Part shown: positions 24,120-32,430 of the stretch, piece after piece
Position numbering within the stretch: position 1 is the stretch's first letter
Layout of the letters: the number at the start of each line of letters is the position of its first letter
From: an uncultured Actinomycetes bacterium
GTDB lineage: Bacteria; Actinomycetota; Acidimicrobiia; Acidimicrobiales; Acidimicrobilacustridaceae
Length of the DNA: 33,978 bases
Assembly (NCBI GenBank): GCA_937927725.1
Contig: CALBSE010000014.1
Span: 1 to 33,978 of the forward strand
Reading direction: 5' to 3'
The notes under the pieces: model-generated
What the model saw: only the letters and a program-made list of their open reading frames with translations
The model's database searches: none
Told to the model about the DNA's origin: nothing
Translations under genes and position numbers: made by a program

Positions 24120-25730
24120 ATGTCCTTCCGCATGCCGGGCAAGGGTCGCCGTCTCGTGACAGTTCTCACGTCGGTTGCGCTCTTCGCCTCTGTCATTTCG
24201 GTGCCGTTGCTTGGCGCCAGTGAAGGCATTGCCGCCGCTGACAATCTCAGCGCCGCCACTGCTACCGCTGCCGCTACTGCTCCGGCGTTCACCGGCCAGA
24301 CCACCGATGGTCTCGTCGCCGGTCAGGCCGTTCACATTTCGGCTGATCGAACCGGCACCAACCTGCTGTATTCAATCCAGGCTCGTCTCTGTAAGAGCGG
24401 CGCCTCGATTCAGTTCGATGCTGACTTCAACCCGACCGCTGGTGGCCAGTGCATCGGTACTTCGCTTGGTGCAGGTACTGATATCAGTGTCACCGCGACC
24501 GGCACCCCAGGTGCAGCGCCAACCCATGCGGAACTTGACTTCCGTGTTGGCTCCGGCACGAGCACCTACACGATGCAGGACGGTTCAACAGCGTCGATCA
24601 CCTGTGATGCAACGAACCCGTGCGAAATCTGGACGAAGTTCCAGACGTCAGCTGGTGCGGCTCAGTACAAGCACTGGAACGTGACCTACGCCGGAACTCC
24701 GGGAACTCCTACGGGTCTCGGCGTTGCGGTTGGCTCGGGTCAGGCCACGTTGAACTGGACTGCTCCGGCCAACACCGGAAACGCTCCTATTTCTTCCTAC
24801 ACCATCACCTACACGCCAGCGGGTGGTTCGGCACAGACCACGACTTCGGCGACGACGTCGAAGACGATCACCGGTCTGACGAACTTCGCTTCCTACTCGT
24901 TCACGGTGAAAGCCAACACAGTTGGCTCCTTTGTTTCGGCTGATACCGCCGTCGCTACTGGTACCCCAACTCCCACTGGTGCTTCGTCGCTCAGTGGCGT
25001 TCCCGCTGGCGGCGCAATCTCGCTGAGCTGGACTGCACCGGCGACTCCTGGAGTCACTGACTACCGCGTGACCTACACCCCAGCTGGCGGAGCAGCATCC
25101 ACTGTGCTTACCGGTTCGACGGGTGTGACCTACACGCTGTCAGGTCTTACGAATGGCACGCAGTACACCGTGACCATCGCTGCTCAGTACGGCGCTGGCA
25201 ACTTCACCACTGAGTCAAATGCCATCAACGTGACCCCCACGGCTGCGGTCGTCGGTGATTCATTCACCGTCATCGTGCCGAACGGTTCGCTGGCTCTTAC
25301 GACGAGCGCAACTGGTGCCATCAACCTGGGCACCGCTGTTCTTGATGCAACGGCCAAGTACTGGGAGTCAACTGGTCAGCTCAGCGCTGTCACCGTCATC
25401 GACACTCGTGGTGGAGCAAGCGGATGGTCGCTTTCGATCGTCTCTGGCAACTTCACTTCAGGTGCGAACTCGTTCACTGGTGCAAACCTTGGTGTCACGC
25501 CTTCGATCAGCGCTGGCTACACCACTGACCTTTCACCGGTCGCAGGTGCCGTCGTCGCACCTCGCGGTGGTAGCAACAACGCTGGCCTGAGCGTGTCACG
25601 CACGTTCGCTACGTCAGCAGCGACAGCCAATACGGGTAAGGCCACCATCGCTGGAACCTTGAAGCTTTCGGTTCCGACGAGCCAAGCCCCGGGCACCTAC
25701 TCAGGTACCCTCACGATCACTGCTCTGTGA
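24120..25730 (+). CDS. Secreted protein: four-Cys neocarzinostatin-like domain, two FN3 domains, WxL-like C-terminal domain
   Basis: 536 residues with a signal peptide (basic start, hydrophobic 12-30, cleavage near AAAD). Domain order: a four-cysteine domain at about 55-190 (Cys91, 111, 162, 168; ARLC, GGQC, ITC, NPC); FN3 at about 192-283 and 285-375, each with the LNWTAP/LSWTAP and GLTNxxxY patterns; and a C-terminal domain at 380-536. The latter carries INLGTAVLD, VTVIDTRGGASGWSLSI (W-S-L at 436-438) and ends GTYSGTLTITAL. That is the architecture of WxL cell-wall-binding domains, except that the terminal second WxL is changed to I-T-A-L. No membrane anchor. The WxL-interacting protein gene follows directly, as in WxL clusters of Firmicutes. 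Confidence 0.78.
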   Translation: MSFRMPGKGRRLVTVLTSVALFASVISVPLLGASEGIAAADNLSAATATAAATAPAFTGQTTDGLVAGQAVHISADRTGTNLLYSIQARLCKSGASIQFDADFNPTAGGQCIGTSLGAGTDISVTATGTPGAAPTHAELDFRVGSGTSTYTMQDGSTASITCDATNPCEIWTKFQTSAGAAQYKHWNVTYAGTPGTPTGLGVAVGSGQATLNWTAPANTGNAPISSYTITYTPAGGSAQTTTSATTSKTITGLTNFASYSFTVKANTVGSFVSADTAVATGTPTPTGASSLSGVPAGGAISLSWTAPATPGVTDYRVTYTPAGGAASTVLTGSTGVTYTLSGLTNGTQYTVTIAAQYGAGNFTTESNAINVTPTAAVVGDSFTVIVPNGSLALTTSATGAINLGTAVLDATAKYWESTGQLSAVTVIDTRGGASGWSLSIVSGNFTSGANSFTGANLGVTPSISAGYTTDLSPVAGAVVAPRGGSNNAGLSVSRTFATSAATANTGKATIAGTLKLSVPTSQAPGTYSGTLTITAL

Positions 25731-25755
25731 GCTTGATCTGAACAACGCAGTAGTT

Positions 25756-25795
25756 GCCGAGCGGGGCAGGGCTTTAGGCTCTGCCCCGCTTCGGC
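25756..25795 (+). terminator. Hairpin between WxL-like gene and DUF916 gene
   Basis: A 10-bp perfect stem (agcggggcag at 25760-25769 with 25781-25790), extended inward by three pairs including a G-T wobble to the loop TTTAG, and outward by three more pairs after a bulge. It sits 25 bp after the stop of the WxL-like gene and 32 bp before the next start. No T run follows. It probably reduces readthrough or stabilises the upstream message. Confidence 0.6.
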
Positions 25796-25826
25796 TGTTC
25801 TGAACGGAAGCGGAAGGACCACGCAC

Positions 25827-26903
25827 ATGCGCACTCCAAAAATCTCTGGCGGACGGCGGAAACACAACCGACTTTTCCTGGCCCTCATTGCGCTGGCTTT
25901 TTCGTTTGTTGGATTGGTCAGCGCGTCGTCGTCGGCAGGCGCGCAAGCGGCTCAAACTTGGTCGGTGACACCCGCAGGTGGTTCACCAGATCAGCCCGGT
26001 ACTCGTCCAGATCTCTCGTACACCGTCGATGCAGGTACATCGATTACTGACACTGTTCAGGTATGGAATTACGGCGCGGAACCCATTCAACTCAAGGTGT
26101 ACGCCGCCGATGCTCTCATCACTTCAGAAGGTTCCTACGATCTCCGACCGTCAACAGAAGCACCGACCGACGTTGCCGCCTGGACGATCCTGAGTTCGAA
26201 CTCGGTCACGGTCCCGGCGAATTCGGTCATCGCGCTCACCGTGAAAATTGCGGTTCCCAAAGACGCGCTTCCTGGTGATCACCCCGGCGGAATTGTGGCA
26301 TCAGTGTCGACGCCGACGACAAACGCAGAAGGTGCTCAAGTTCTTGTCGAGAAGCGAGTTGGCACGCGTGTCAACGTGCGAGTCAATGGCGACATTGTTC
26401 CTAGCGCTGCCATCCAGCATGTTTCGGCGACCTATTCCGGTTCGCTTAATCCGATCTCTCCCGGTTCGGTGAAGGTGAACTACACATTCGTGAACACAGG
26501 AAACACTCGACTTTCGGGCACCATGCACCTTGAGCTTTCCGGTCTCATAGGTTCAAAGTCTGTTGAACTTCCTGATGTTCCTGTCACCATGCCGGGAAAC
26601 ACTCTTGCGCAGAGTTTTACGGTCAATGATGTGTGGCCCACTGGCCCGATTACAGCGAAGATCACCTTTACGCCGAAGGAAGATGCAGGCATTCCTGACA
26701 TTCAAACGATTGCTTCGGCCTCGGGCAGTGGATCAACCGTTGCGTTGCCGTTTGCACAGTTACTTGCAGTCATGGTGATTGCTGGACTCTTGGTGTTGTT
26801 CGTGCGTTATCGCAAAGCTCGGTTCGCTCGTCTTGTTGCCGCCGCCGCCGCAGCTCCGCAAAATCCACCGGGCGAAAATCGTAAACCCGAGCACGTCGGC
26901 TAG
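25827..26903 (+). CDS. DUF916-type WxL-interacting surface protein with C-terminal membrane anchor
   Basis: 358 residues. Signal peptide about 1-41 (hydrophobic 17-33, then SSSAGAQA). The mature part begins TWSVTPAGG and continues with VDAGTSITDTVQVWNYGAEPIQLKVYAADA and VPKDALPGDHPGGIVASVS, the hallmark pattern of the peptidoglycan-binding DUF916 domain of WxL-interacting proteins. A second Ig-like domain (about 195-300, FVNTGNTRLSGTMHLELSG) corresponds in position to the DUF3324 half, which contacts WxL proteins. A membrane helix at about 308-327 and a basic tail anchor it. In Firmicutes such proteins hold WxL proteins on the cell surface. The WxL-like partner is the gene just upstream. Confidence 0.82.
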   Translation: MRTPKISGGRRKHNRLFLALIALAFSFVGLVSASSSAGAQAAQTWSVTPAGGSPDQPGTRPDLSYTVDAGTSITDTVQVWNYGAEPIQLKVYAADALITSEGSYDLRPSTEAPTDVAAWTILSSNSVTVPANSVIALTVKIAVPKDALPGDHPGGIVASVSTPTTNAEGAQVLVEKRVGTRVNVRVNGDIVPSAAIQHVSATYSGSLNPISPGSVKVNYTFVNTGNTRLSGTMHLELSGLIGSKSVELPDVPVTMPGNTLAQSFTVNDVWPTGPITAKITFTPKEDAGIPDIQTIASASGSGSTVALPFAQLLAVMVIAGLLVLFVRYRKARFARLVAAAAAAPQNPPGENRKPEHVG

Positions 26904-26938
26904 GTTCACCTCGACGTCTAAGGAAGGTAAACAGCCCG

Positions 26939-27571
26939 ATGCGTTTTGATCGTCGTTTTTGGATGAGTGGAGTTGTTGCACTCGCTGCGATTGTTGTCAT
27001 CATCATTGTGATGTTGTCGCGACAGTCTTCGTCGAAAAACAGCGGAGCATCTTCACAGACGACGCAAATAACTGTGGCGGGTGCAACACAAACGACGAAG
27101 CCCGGTGACTCAAATTCGACGTCAACGTCGATTCCGCAAGGTCCGTATACGACTCCGACGATGCCGGTTGCTGTCAATGTGTCGAAGACAGGTGGACTCA
27201 AGAGCGGCGATCGAGTCACCGTGCATGCGTCTGCCAAGTCGGGTTCGCAGATGTATGGGGTCGAAGCCCGATTGTGTCGGGGCGATGTGGCGATTGTGAG
27301 TGATGGCGATTTCGTTCCCACCCGAGGCGGTAACTGCATCGTGAATCCTCTTGCCCCCGGAACGGATGCAAAGATCCTGAAGGCCGGGGAACCGCCTTAC
27401 TCTGGAGTGGACGTGGATTTTGTGGTGGGAACCGGTACTGACACGTTCTTGACCCAATACGACGGCCAGAAGTCCGTTACCTGCGATGCGAAGAACCCAT
27501 GCCAAATCGTGTTGAAACTGCAATACCCCAATGGTTTTGGCTTCATGGGTGTTCCTGTCACCTTCAGCTGA
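26939..27571 (+). CDS. Membrane-anchored small protein with a four-Cys neocarzinostatin-like domain
   Basis: 210 residues. An uncleaved signal anchor (hydrophobic 11-27) is followed by a 50-residue Ser/Thr-rich stalk and then a single four-cysteine domain at about 75-210 with Cys113, 133, 182 and 188 (ARLC, GGNC, VTC, NPC). The first pair is separated by 19 residues and the second by five, as in the protein at 24120. The domain starts with a VSKTGGLKSGDRVTVHA segment, like the opening of neocarzinostatin-type apoproteins. GGAAGG lies 13 bases before the ATG, rather far. Role unknown; it presents this domain close to the membrane. Confidence 0.72.
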   Translation: MRFDRRFWMSGVVALAAIVVIIIVMLSRQSSSKNSGASSQTTQITVAGATQTTKPGDSNSTSTSIPQGPYTTPTMPVAVNVSKTGGLKSGDRVTVHASAKSGSQMYGVEARLCRGDVAIVSDGDFVPTRGGNCIVNPLAPGTDAKILKAGEPPYSGVDVDFVVGTGTDTFLTQYDGQKSVTCDAKNPCQIVLKLQYPNGFGFMGVPVTFS

Positions 27572-27722
27572 TGAGGCCGTAGCGAGCGGTCATCGAAGAG
27601 TTCACCTGTTGTTTCCATAGAGTTCGGGTTCAGGGAAGTCGGTAGTCATCCCCCCTCGCGACGATGAGGCGCGTAGAGCCCGGCCGTTCTGGCCCGGCCC
27701 ATTGATGTGAGGTCGCCCCCAG
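27572..27722 (+). promoter_or_regulatory. Spacer before the FN3-array gene
   Basis: 151 bp without an evident gene. The octamer gcccggcc occurs twice, separated by six bases (about 27678-27699), and can form a weak GGCC/GGCC hairpin. GAGG, ten bases before the ATG at 27723, is the likely ribosome-binding site. A promoter may lie here but no motif is convincing. Confidence 0.25.
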
Positions 27723-30347
27723 ATGTCGTATCGCCGCGCAATTCGCTTTCTGTCGCTTCTGATCGCGTTCGCACTGGCAGCATCATTTGCTGTCACCGTG
27801 GCCCCTGCAGCAAATGCGGAGTCGGTTGCCATTCCAGCAACAGTGACCGTAAGCCCAGTTACGGGTCTTGTGGATGGCTCCCAAATTGCGATTCATGCTG
27901 ACGCTATCGAGGGTTATGCGATCTTTGGTCTGACAGCTCGCTTGTGTGCAGCATCGGCCTCGATCAATCTCGCTGACGATTTTGCTCCGTCGAAGGGTGG
28001 TTACTGCATAAGCACTCCGCTCTCGGCGGGTTCGGATGCAAAGACCGTCATGGCAACCACACCGCCAAATATTTCGGCAGACCTCACCTTCAGGGTTGGT
28101 GTCGGTCAAGAAACCTTTAATACCCAGTATGGCGACACCGTCACAATCGGCTGCGGTCCCGTGCAATCGGCATGCAAGCTCGTGCTCGAATTTCAGGTGA
28201 GTGGATCGGGAGCTGCAGGCACGCTGAATGGGAAAGTGTATAAATCCTTTGCGCTTGACTACGCAGGCATCGCAGTTGTTCCCGATGCTCCTGTGAATGT
28301 GGTGGCTGTCCCGGGGAATCAATCGGCGGTTGTGACGTGGAGTGTTCCGCCAAGCGATGGTGGTGACACAATCACCCGCTACACCGTGACGGCAACGCCA
28401 GGCGGCCGCACATGCTCATGGACAAGCGGTCCGTTGACCTGCGCCGTTACCGGACTTACGAATGACACGCCGTACACGTTTCAAGTTGCAGCGACCAACG
28501 GCATTGGAACTGGGTCGCTGTCGACTCCCAGCAGTTCCGTGACACCCGTTCCTCCAGCGACTGTTCCGGGGGCACCGACGGGAGTAACTGGCACTGCTGG
28601 AAACACCAAGGTCACCGTGAGTTGGACTGCACCGTCGAGTAATGGCGGTTCTCCAATTACTGGCTACACCGTCACTGCATCACCTTCGGGCCGCACATGC
28701 GTAACGTCAACGACGTCATGCGCGGTGACCGGTCTTACAAATGGAACGAGCTACACGTTTACCGTAAAGGCTTCGAACGTCGTAGGCCCGAGTTCCGCCT
28801 CAAGCCCAAGCAGTGGTGTCGTACCAGCGACAACCAAGCCGGGTCCACCAACAGCTCTCGTTGGAACTGTTGGGAACGCACAGGTGGCCTTCACTTGGGC
28901 CGCTCCACTCGATAACGGCGGCGCTTCAATCACTGCCTATACCGTCACGGCCTACACCTCTGCCGGCGCTGCGGTTTCGCCAGCGAAAACTTGCTCTCCT
29001 GCATCGGCATCGACTCGCGCATGCACGATTTCCGGTCTTACCAATGGGACCGACTACAAGTTCTCGGTGACGGCAACGAACGCTCGCGGTACTAGCGATG
29101 CATCTGACCAAACCGGGTTACTTCGACCGATGACGGTTCCGGGCGCACCGACAGGGCTCACTGGCACCGTCGGCGACTCTCAGGTGTCGTTTACTTGGGC
29201 AGCACCGGCATCAACGGGCGGTTCAGCAATTACCGCCTACACCGTGACGACGTATACCTCTGCCGGCGTTGCGGTTTCTCCGGCGAATACATGTTCTCCT
29301 GCATCGGTGTCGACTCGCGCATGCACAATCTCCGGTCTCACGAATGGCACCGCGTACACCTTCAAGGTCACCGCCACGAATGGTGCTGGAACAAGTGATT
29401 CGTCGACAGCAACGTCATCTCTTACTCCTCGAACGAGGCCGGGTGCGCCGACAGGATTGGTCGGGTCAATCGCAAGTTCGCAGGTGTCATTCACCTGGTC
29501 TGCTCCTGCATCAAACGGTGGTTCTGCAATTACTGCCTACACAGTGAAAGCACTGAATGCTGTGGGAGAAGCAATCTTGCCGGCGAAGACCTGCAGCCCT
29601 GCGTCGTTGTCAACGCTTTCGTGCTCAATCTCCGGTCTGACGAATGGCACCGCCTACACATTTGTTGTCTCCGCAACAAATGTTGCTGGAATTGGAACTC
29701 CGTCAACGGCGACACCGTCGCTGACTCCATGTTCGTGTACAGCTCCGGGTGCGCCGACGGCGTTGGCGGGGACCGTTGGCAATGGACAGGTGTCGTTCAC
29801 ATGGTCTGCTCCGACTTCCACGGGCGGAACGGCAATTACTGCCTACACAGTGACGGCATACACGTCGACGGGTACTGCGGTGTCTCCTGCCAAAACATGC
29901 AGCCCCGCATCGGTTTCCACTCGTGCATGCACGATCACCGGACTTGCAAATGGAACGGCGTACACCTTCAAAGTTGTCGCAACCAATGCCGTAGGAACTG
30001 GAACTGCCTCAACAGCGACTGGTTCGCTGACACCGCGCACTGTACCGGGTGCCCCGACGTCGGTTACGGCGGCGTTAGGTTCCGCGGGTTCACGCTTGGT
30101 GACGGTGTCGTGGACGGCACCGTCGAGTAACGGGGGTTCTGCAATAACCGGTTATACGGTGACTGCATATTCGGGAGGTACTGCTGTTTCGCCGGCAAAG
30201 ACGTGCACGACGACCTCAGCTACAGCTCTTACCTGTCAGGTCACTGGTCTGACGGCAGGCACGAGTTACGCGTTCAAGGTTGTCGCGACGAATGTGGCAG
30301 GTTCCAGCGTTGCCTCGACTGCGTCGTCGGCGGTGACGGCGCGATGA
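27723..30347 (+). CDS. Secreted protein: four-Cys neocarzinostatin-like domain plus seven FN3 domains
   Basis: 874 residues. Signal peptide about 1-32 (cleavage near APAANA). The four-cysteine domain occupies about 37-183 with Cys75, 95, 144 and 151 (ARLC, GGYC, IGC, SAC); the second pair has one residue more between them than in its paralogs. Seven fibronectin type III domains follow, starting at residues 186, 281, 372, 472, 572, 674 and 774, each opening with a PGAPT-like hinge and containing SWTAP/FTWSAP and GLTNGTxYTF. Domains 3 to 7 each carry a cysteine pair (KTCSPAS ... RACTISG) absent from typical FN3. It ends with the last domain, without anchor or sorting motif. Its stop overlaps the next start (ATGA). 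Confidence 0.82.
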   Translation: MSYRRAIRFLSLLIAFALAASFAVTVAPAANAESVAIPATVTVSPVTGLVDGSQIAIHADAIEGYAIFGLTARLCAASASINLADDFAPSKGGYCISTPLSAGSDAKTVMATTPPNISADLTFRVGVGQETFNTQYGDTVTIGCGPVQSACKLVLEFQVSGSGAAGTLNGKVYKSFALDYAGIAVVPDAPVNVVAVPGNQSAVVTWSVPPSDGGDTITRYTVTATPGGRTCSWTSGPLTCAVTGLTNDTPYTFQVAATNGIGTGSLSTPSSSVTPVPPATVPGAPTGVTGTAGNTKVTVSWTAPSSNGGSPITGYTVTASPSGRTCVTSTTSCAVTGLTNGTSYTFTVKASNVVGPSSASSPSSGVVPATTKPGPPTALVGTVGNAQVAFTWAAPLDNGGASITAYTVTAYTSAGAAVSPAKTCSPASASTRACTISGLTNGTDYKFSVTATNARGTSDASDQTGLLRPMTVPGAPTGLTGTVGDSQVSFTWAAPASTGGSAITAYTVTTYTSAGVAVSPANTCSPASVSTRACTISGLTNGTAYTFKVTATNGAGTSDSSTATSSLTPRTRPGAPTGLVGSIASSQVSFTWSAPASNGGSAITAYTVKALNAVGEAILPAKTCSPASLSTLSCSISGLTNGTAYTFVVSATNVAGIGTPSTATPSLTPCSCTAPGAPTALAGTVGNGQVSFTWSAPTSTGGTAITAYTVTAYTSTGTAVSPAKTCSPASVSTRACTITGLANGTAYTFKVVATNAVGTGTASTATGSLTPRTVPGAPTSVTAALGSAGSRLVTVSWTAPSSNGGSAITGYTVTAYSGGTAVSPAKTCTTTSATALTCQVTGLTAGTSYAFKVVATNVAGSSVASTASSAVTAR
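28278..30347 (+). repeat. Seven tandem FN3-coding repeats
   Basis: Units begin at 28278, 28563, 28836, 29136, 29436, 29742 and 30042, with lengths 285, 273, 300, 300, 306, 300 and 306 bp. Units 3, 4 and 6 share long near-identical DNA stretches (for example around the TCSPAS...RACTI segment), which indicates recent duplication or conversion; units 1 and 2 are older and shorter. Confidence 0.85.
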
Positions 30348-32428
30348 GGTCTCACCGGCTCCTTGCTCGAGGCACTGCAGTACCGGTCGTACTGCTTCTT
30401 CTCGCGGTCTCGATATTCGCGACGTTAGGTTCGGGCGAAAAGACTGCACATGCAGAAAATGCTCCTGCTCCCTGGTACGTCACGGTGACGCCAAACCAGA
30501 ACCTCACTGATGGGGCTCAGGTATCAATCAATTTGCAGACCGATCCGACCTATCCGATCTACCAGGCAAAGGCTCAGGTATGTCGTCATGGGGTGGCGTA
30601 TGCCAATAGCGACAGCATTGTCCCGGCTGAGGATTTCACCACCGGTGGAGCGAACTGCCCGTCAATCCCGATCTCATCGTCTGCGGACCTTGTTTCTGCC
30701 GATGGCGACACGTTTAGTACTGCCGTACTTCCCGGAGGAGAAACGTTCGTCACTCACGTAGGCGCTGGTGTCGCACAGTGGAATTCAGTAATCGACGACT
30801 CTGCGCAGTCGCTCACATGCGATTTTCAAAACCCATGTGATCTCGTCGTCGAAGTTCGCGGTGCTGATGTTGATCTTCAGACTCGTTGGATTCCGTACGT
30901 TCAGACCATCACCTATTTGGCCGACGATCCGATTGCAGGTTGCGGCGGACCCGCTGATGGCATGTTGGTAACTGGTGGTTCCGACCGGATGGGACCAGCT
31001 TGGGTAAATCTCACGCTTGACCAGTGCAAGAAGTCTGGTGCGCAGCACGGTGCGGCGTCAGGAGCGAGCCTCGCTGGTGAAGGCGACGCGATGGACAATT
31101 TCTCGCGCGGGGATCTTGACCTCGCCTACAGCGCAGTTGGGTACGACGCTGCTGTCGGTCTGGGCCATGGAACAAAGTCGGAACCACTGACTCCTCGCGC
31201 TTCGGTTTCCGTTCCGATTGCGTTGAATGCGACAGTCATCGCGGTGGGTAACGGTTATCGAAGTTCGACAAATCGGAAAATTCCCTATTCCGACGTCAAG
31301 ATCACCCTCGACCAAGCAACAGCGATGTTTGCAGGCGGACCATTCCAATTTGATGCCTACACAACGGATTTCGAAGGTCTCAACCCCCAATTTGCTTCGA
31401 CGGGGCTGTTTTCCAATACCTCACCGATCAAGGTCGGGGCGTACGCGGATGCCGAGAGCACGTCGTGGTTCATGACGAAATTCTTCAAGGATCAACGGCC
31501 AGATTTATGGAAGGTGCCCGACAACAACTCATTCTCTGAAGAGCGCGGGTTACCTCGGCCGGCGTCAGCGTCGTTGGGTGTGGCCTCGCCCTCCTATCAG
31601 AACGCTCTTGACCTTTTCAGCGGTCGCACGCTTCTCGATAAGGCGATTCGACTTCGGGGAGGCGACGAATACGGCGGTATTTGGGTGATTACCGATTACG
31701 CAACTGCCTTGTTGCTGGGAATGACGCCAGTGCAAATCGAAAATGCAAACGGTGTTTTCGTTGGACCGAACGCGGAATCAATGGCTGCAGCTGTTCCCAC
31801 GATGAAAGCGACCGATGACGGACGCCTTATGCCGGACTACTCGTCGGTACCAAATATCGACGGGGTTCAGCCGTATCCACTTACGTACGTTGAATATGCA
31901 GTGGCACCGACTCAAAAATTGGTGGACACGAAGTGTGTTGAGCGCTCAACGTCGCAGGGTCTGATGGCAACCTGGCTGAATTACGTCGTTGGCGATGGCC
32001 AAAGCAAGTTGCCAGCGGGTTATTTGCCCCTGACCGACGACCTGAAAACCAGCGCCGCAACGGCGATCGCCAAGGTGGGGAGTAGTGCTCCCACCTGCGC
32101 AACGACAACAGCGACAACCTCCCCCGGTGCGGTGGAAGCCAGCGGTGATTCGGTAGCCGTTACTCCGCCGGCAGCAGTTCGTCGCGTTGCCTCTGCGTCA
32201 GGAACTCCGCCTGCGGCAGCGGCGGCTGCAGGCGCTGCGGCGTCTACGCAAGTTCTCGCTGACGCTGAACTTGCATCTGCCCTTGCTGACATGGGTTCGT
32301 TCAATGACGGTTCCGCAACGAGTGGCCTTCTCGCTATAGGTGGACTCGTTGCGGTCTTCGGCTTGCTTGTCATCTCAGCGATGGCAACCTCGGGCAAGCT
32401 CAACCTTCGGCGCCGACCGGGTAAGTAG
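30344..32428 (+). CDS. Membrane-anchored fusion: four-Cys neocarzinostatin-like domain with a PstS/PBP-like domain
   Basis: 694 residues from ATG 30344 (ATGA overlap with the FN3-array gene). Signal peptide about 1-38 (cleavage near TAHAE). A four-cysteine domain lies at about 43-192 with Cys80, 105, 159 and 165 (AQVC, ANC, LTC, NPC); the first spacing is 24 residues instead of 19. A large domain at about 195-610 follows, with VTGGSDRMGPAW, RGDLDLAYSAVGYDA, PIALNATVIAV and LMATWLNYVVGDGQ; the last resembles the ETMATWLRYIACDGQ segment of the PstS at 20960, so I read it as a periplasmic-binding-protein fold. An Ala/Thr-rich linker, a membrane helix at about 660-681 and a basic tail (RRRPGK) complete it. 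Ligand unknown. Confidence 0.72.
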   Translation: MRSHRLLARGTAVPVVLLLLAVSIFATLGSGEKTAHAENAPAPWYVTVTPNQNLTDGAQVSINLQTDPTYPIYQAKAQVCRHGVAYANSDSIVPAEDFTTGGANCPSIPISSSADLVSADGDTFSTAVLPGGETFVTHVGAGVAQWNSVIDDSAQSLTCDFQNPCDLVVEVRGADVDLQTRWIPYVQTITYLADDPIAGCGGPADGMLVTGGSDRMGPAWVNLTLDQCKKSGAQHGAASGASLAGEGDAMDNFSRGDLDLAYSAVGYDAAVGLGHGTKSEPLTPRASVSVPIALNATVIAVGNGYRSSTNRKIPYSDVKITLDQATAMFAGGPFQFDAYTTDFEGLNPQFASTGLFSNTSPIKVGAYADAESTSWFMTKFFKDQRPDLWKVPDNNSFSEERGLPRPASASLGVASPSYQNALDLFSGRTLLDKAIRLRGGDEYGGIWVITDYATALLLGMTPVQIENANGVFVGPNAESMAAAVPTMKATDDGRLMPDYSSVPNIDGVQPYPLTYVEYAVAPTQKLVDTKCVERSTSQGLMATWLNYVVGDGQSKLPAGYLPLTDDLKTSAATAIAKVGSSAPTCATTTATTSPGAVEASGDSVAVTPPAAVRRVASASGTPPAAAAAAGAAASTQVLADAELASALADMGSFNDGSATSGLLAIGGLVAVFGLLVISAMATSGKLNLRRRPGK

Positions 32429-32430
32429 CG

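Noticed and set aside
23769..24335. Minus-strand open frame of 188 codons across the hairpin region
   Set aside because: It overlaps the ends of two well-supported plus-strand genes and its translation is charged, low-complexity sequence.
28278..30347. Possible CRISPR-like array
   Set aside because: The repeats are about 300 bp, in frame and encode FN3 domains; there are no short direct repeats with unique spacers.
24120..30922. Enediyne antibiotic chromoprotein locus
   Set aside because: Although the four-Cys domain resembles neocarzinostatin, no polyketide synthase or tailoring genes occur, and the domains are attached to FN3, WxL-like and binding-protein modules.
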